A stretch of 43,838 nt of DNA, from assembly GCA_904420575.1 (NCBI GenBank), contig CAJFVW010000205.1, forward strand, positions 1 through 43,838, read 5' to 3'. Positions 43,714 through 43,838 of this stretch are shown piece after piece. The notes beneath the pieces are model-generated. The model made no database searches and had not been told where the DNA came from. It saw only the letters and a list, made by a program, of their open reading frames with translations. The stretch comes from an uncultured Gordonibacter sp. (GTDB lineage Bacteria; Actinomycetota; Coriobacteriia; Coriobacteriales; Eggerthellaceae). A program made the translations under genes and the position numbers. Numbering within the stretch: position 1 is the first letter of the stretch; each line of letters begins with the position of its first letter.

Positions 43714-43838
43714 TACATGATAGGCGGCACGTAGATCTTCATGCGGGAATGCGGGATGGCCTTCTTCGCCAGTTCCGTGCATCCCTTCACCACGGTGGGC
43801 ATCTTGTCCAAAGGCACGCCCATGAACATCATGTCCTC
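43713..43838 (-). CDS. C-terminal fragment of an unidentified protein (cut by window edge)
   Basis: The last 41 codons of a minus-strand gene end in TAG at 43713-43715. The visible peptide contains GVPLDKMPTVVKGCTELAKK and ends RMKIYVPPIM. Codon use matches its neighbours and the reading frame is open to the window edge. I do not recognise the family from this tail. The gene's stop codon abuts the structured repeat element. Confidence 0.6.
   Translation of the reverse strand, partial: EDMMFMGVPLDKMPTVVKGCTELAKKAIPHSRMKIYVPPIM

Overview
The window is high-GC, densely coded chromosomal DNA. It most resembles the actinobacterial class Coriobacteriia, and within it the Eggerthellaceae (Eggerthella/Gordonibacter type). 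The reasons are a Tat-exported FAD fumarate-reductase-like lipoprotein divergent from a membrane-spanning LuxR regulator, large molybdenum and nickel uptake systems, a giant surface protein with a C-terminal LAITG sorting signal, and long intergenic regions full of degenerate short repeats. The family is an inference from gene content; no rRNA or tRNA gene was seen. Most genes lie on the minus strand.

Layout. 0.0-5.8 kb: a queuosine block (tgt fragment, HAD hydrolase, queH, queA) separated by repeat-filled spacers, then a cold-shock protein and a DUF6483-type protein. 5.8-8.3 kb: ruvC-ruvA-ruvB. 8.4-13.5 kb: an accessory block (Tat flavoprotein, divergent LuxR regulator, L-cysteine desulfidase-family protein) that separates ruvCAB from yebC (13.6-14.4 kb). 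14.7-27.3 kb: bacterioferritin, then a molybdenum region in which modA-modB-modC and moaA/moaC flank a 1.9-thousand-residue beta-helix surface protein. 27.9-33.7 kb: a five-gene ABC importer (nikA-E type). Two copies of a GTGTTAC-N13-GTAACAC-like operator precede it and its ATPase NikD carries a histidine-rich N-terminus, so nickel is the most likely substrate. 33.9-43.8 kb: ligA, an HdeD-like membrane protein, nnrD, acpS, glmS, a PadR-type regulator, a two-CCG-domain iron-sulfur protein, a GNAT acetyltransferase and the 3' end of an unidentified gene.

How the genes work together. Tgt, QueH and QueA belong to the late steps of queuosine tRNA modification. RuvABC is the Holliday junction machine and LigA seals nicks. 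ModABC imports molybdate, and MoaA/MoaC make the first molybdopterin intermediates. The nik-type system would supply metal for nickel enzymes. GlmS and AcpS feed cell-wall and lipid synthesis, and NnrD repairs hydrated NAD(P)H.

The most unusual material is between the genes. (1) Three long inverted repeats (arms 25-36 bp, loops 75-89 nt) appear to form one family. (2) Two copies of a roughly 150-nt multi-hairpin element show compensatory base changes and plus-strand G-U pairs. (3) Several degenerate tandem arrays are present, some with a period near 36-37 bp. (4) Structured leaders precede glmS and the giant surface protein. (5) Palindromic operator pairs lie upstream of modA, the nik operon and padR. 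The oddest protein architecture is ModB with an exported N-terminal extension of about 330 residues.
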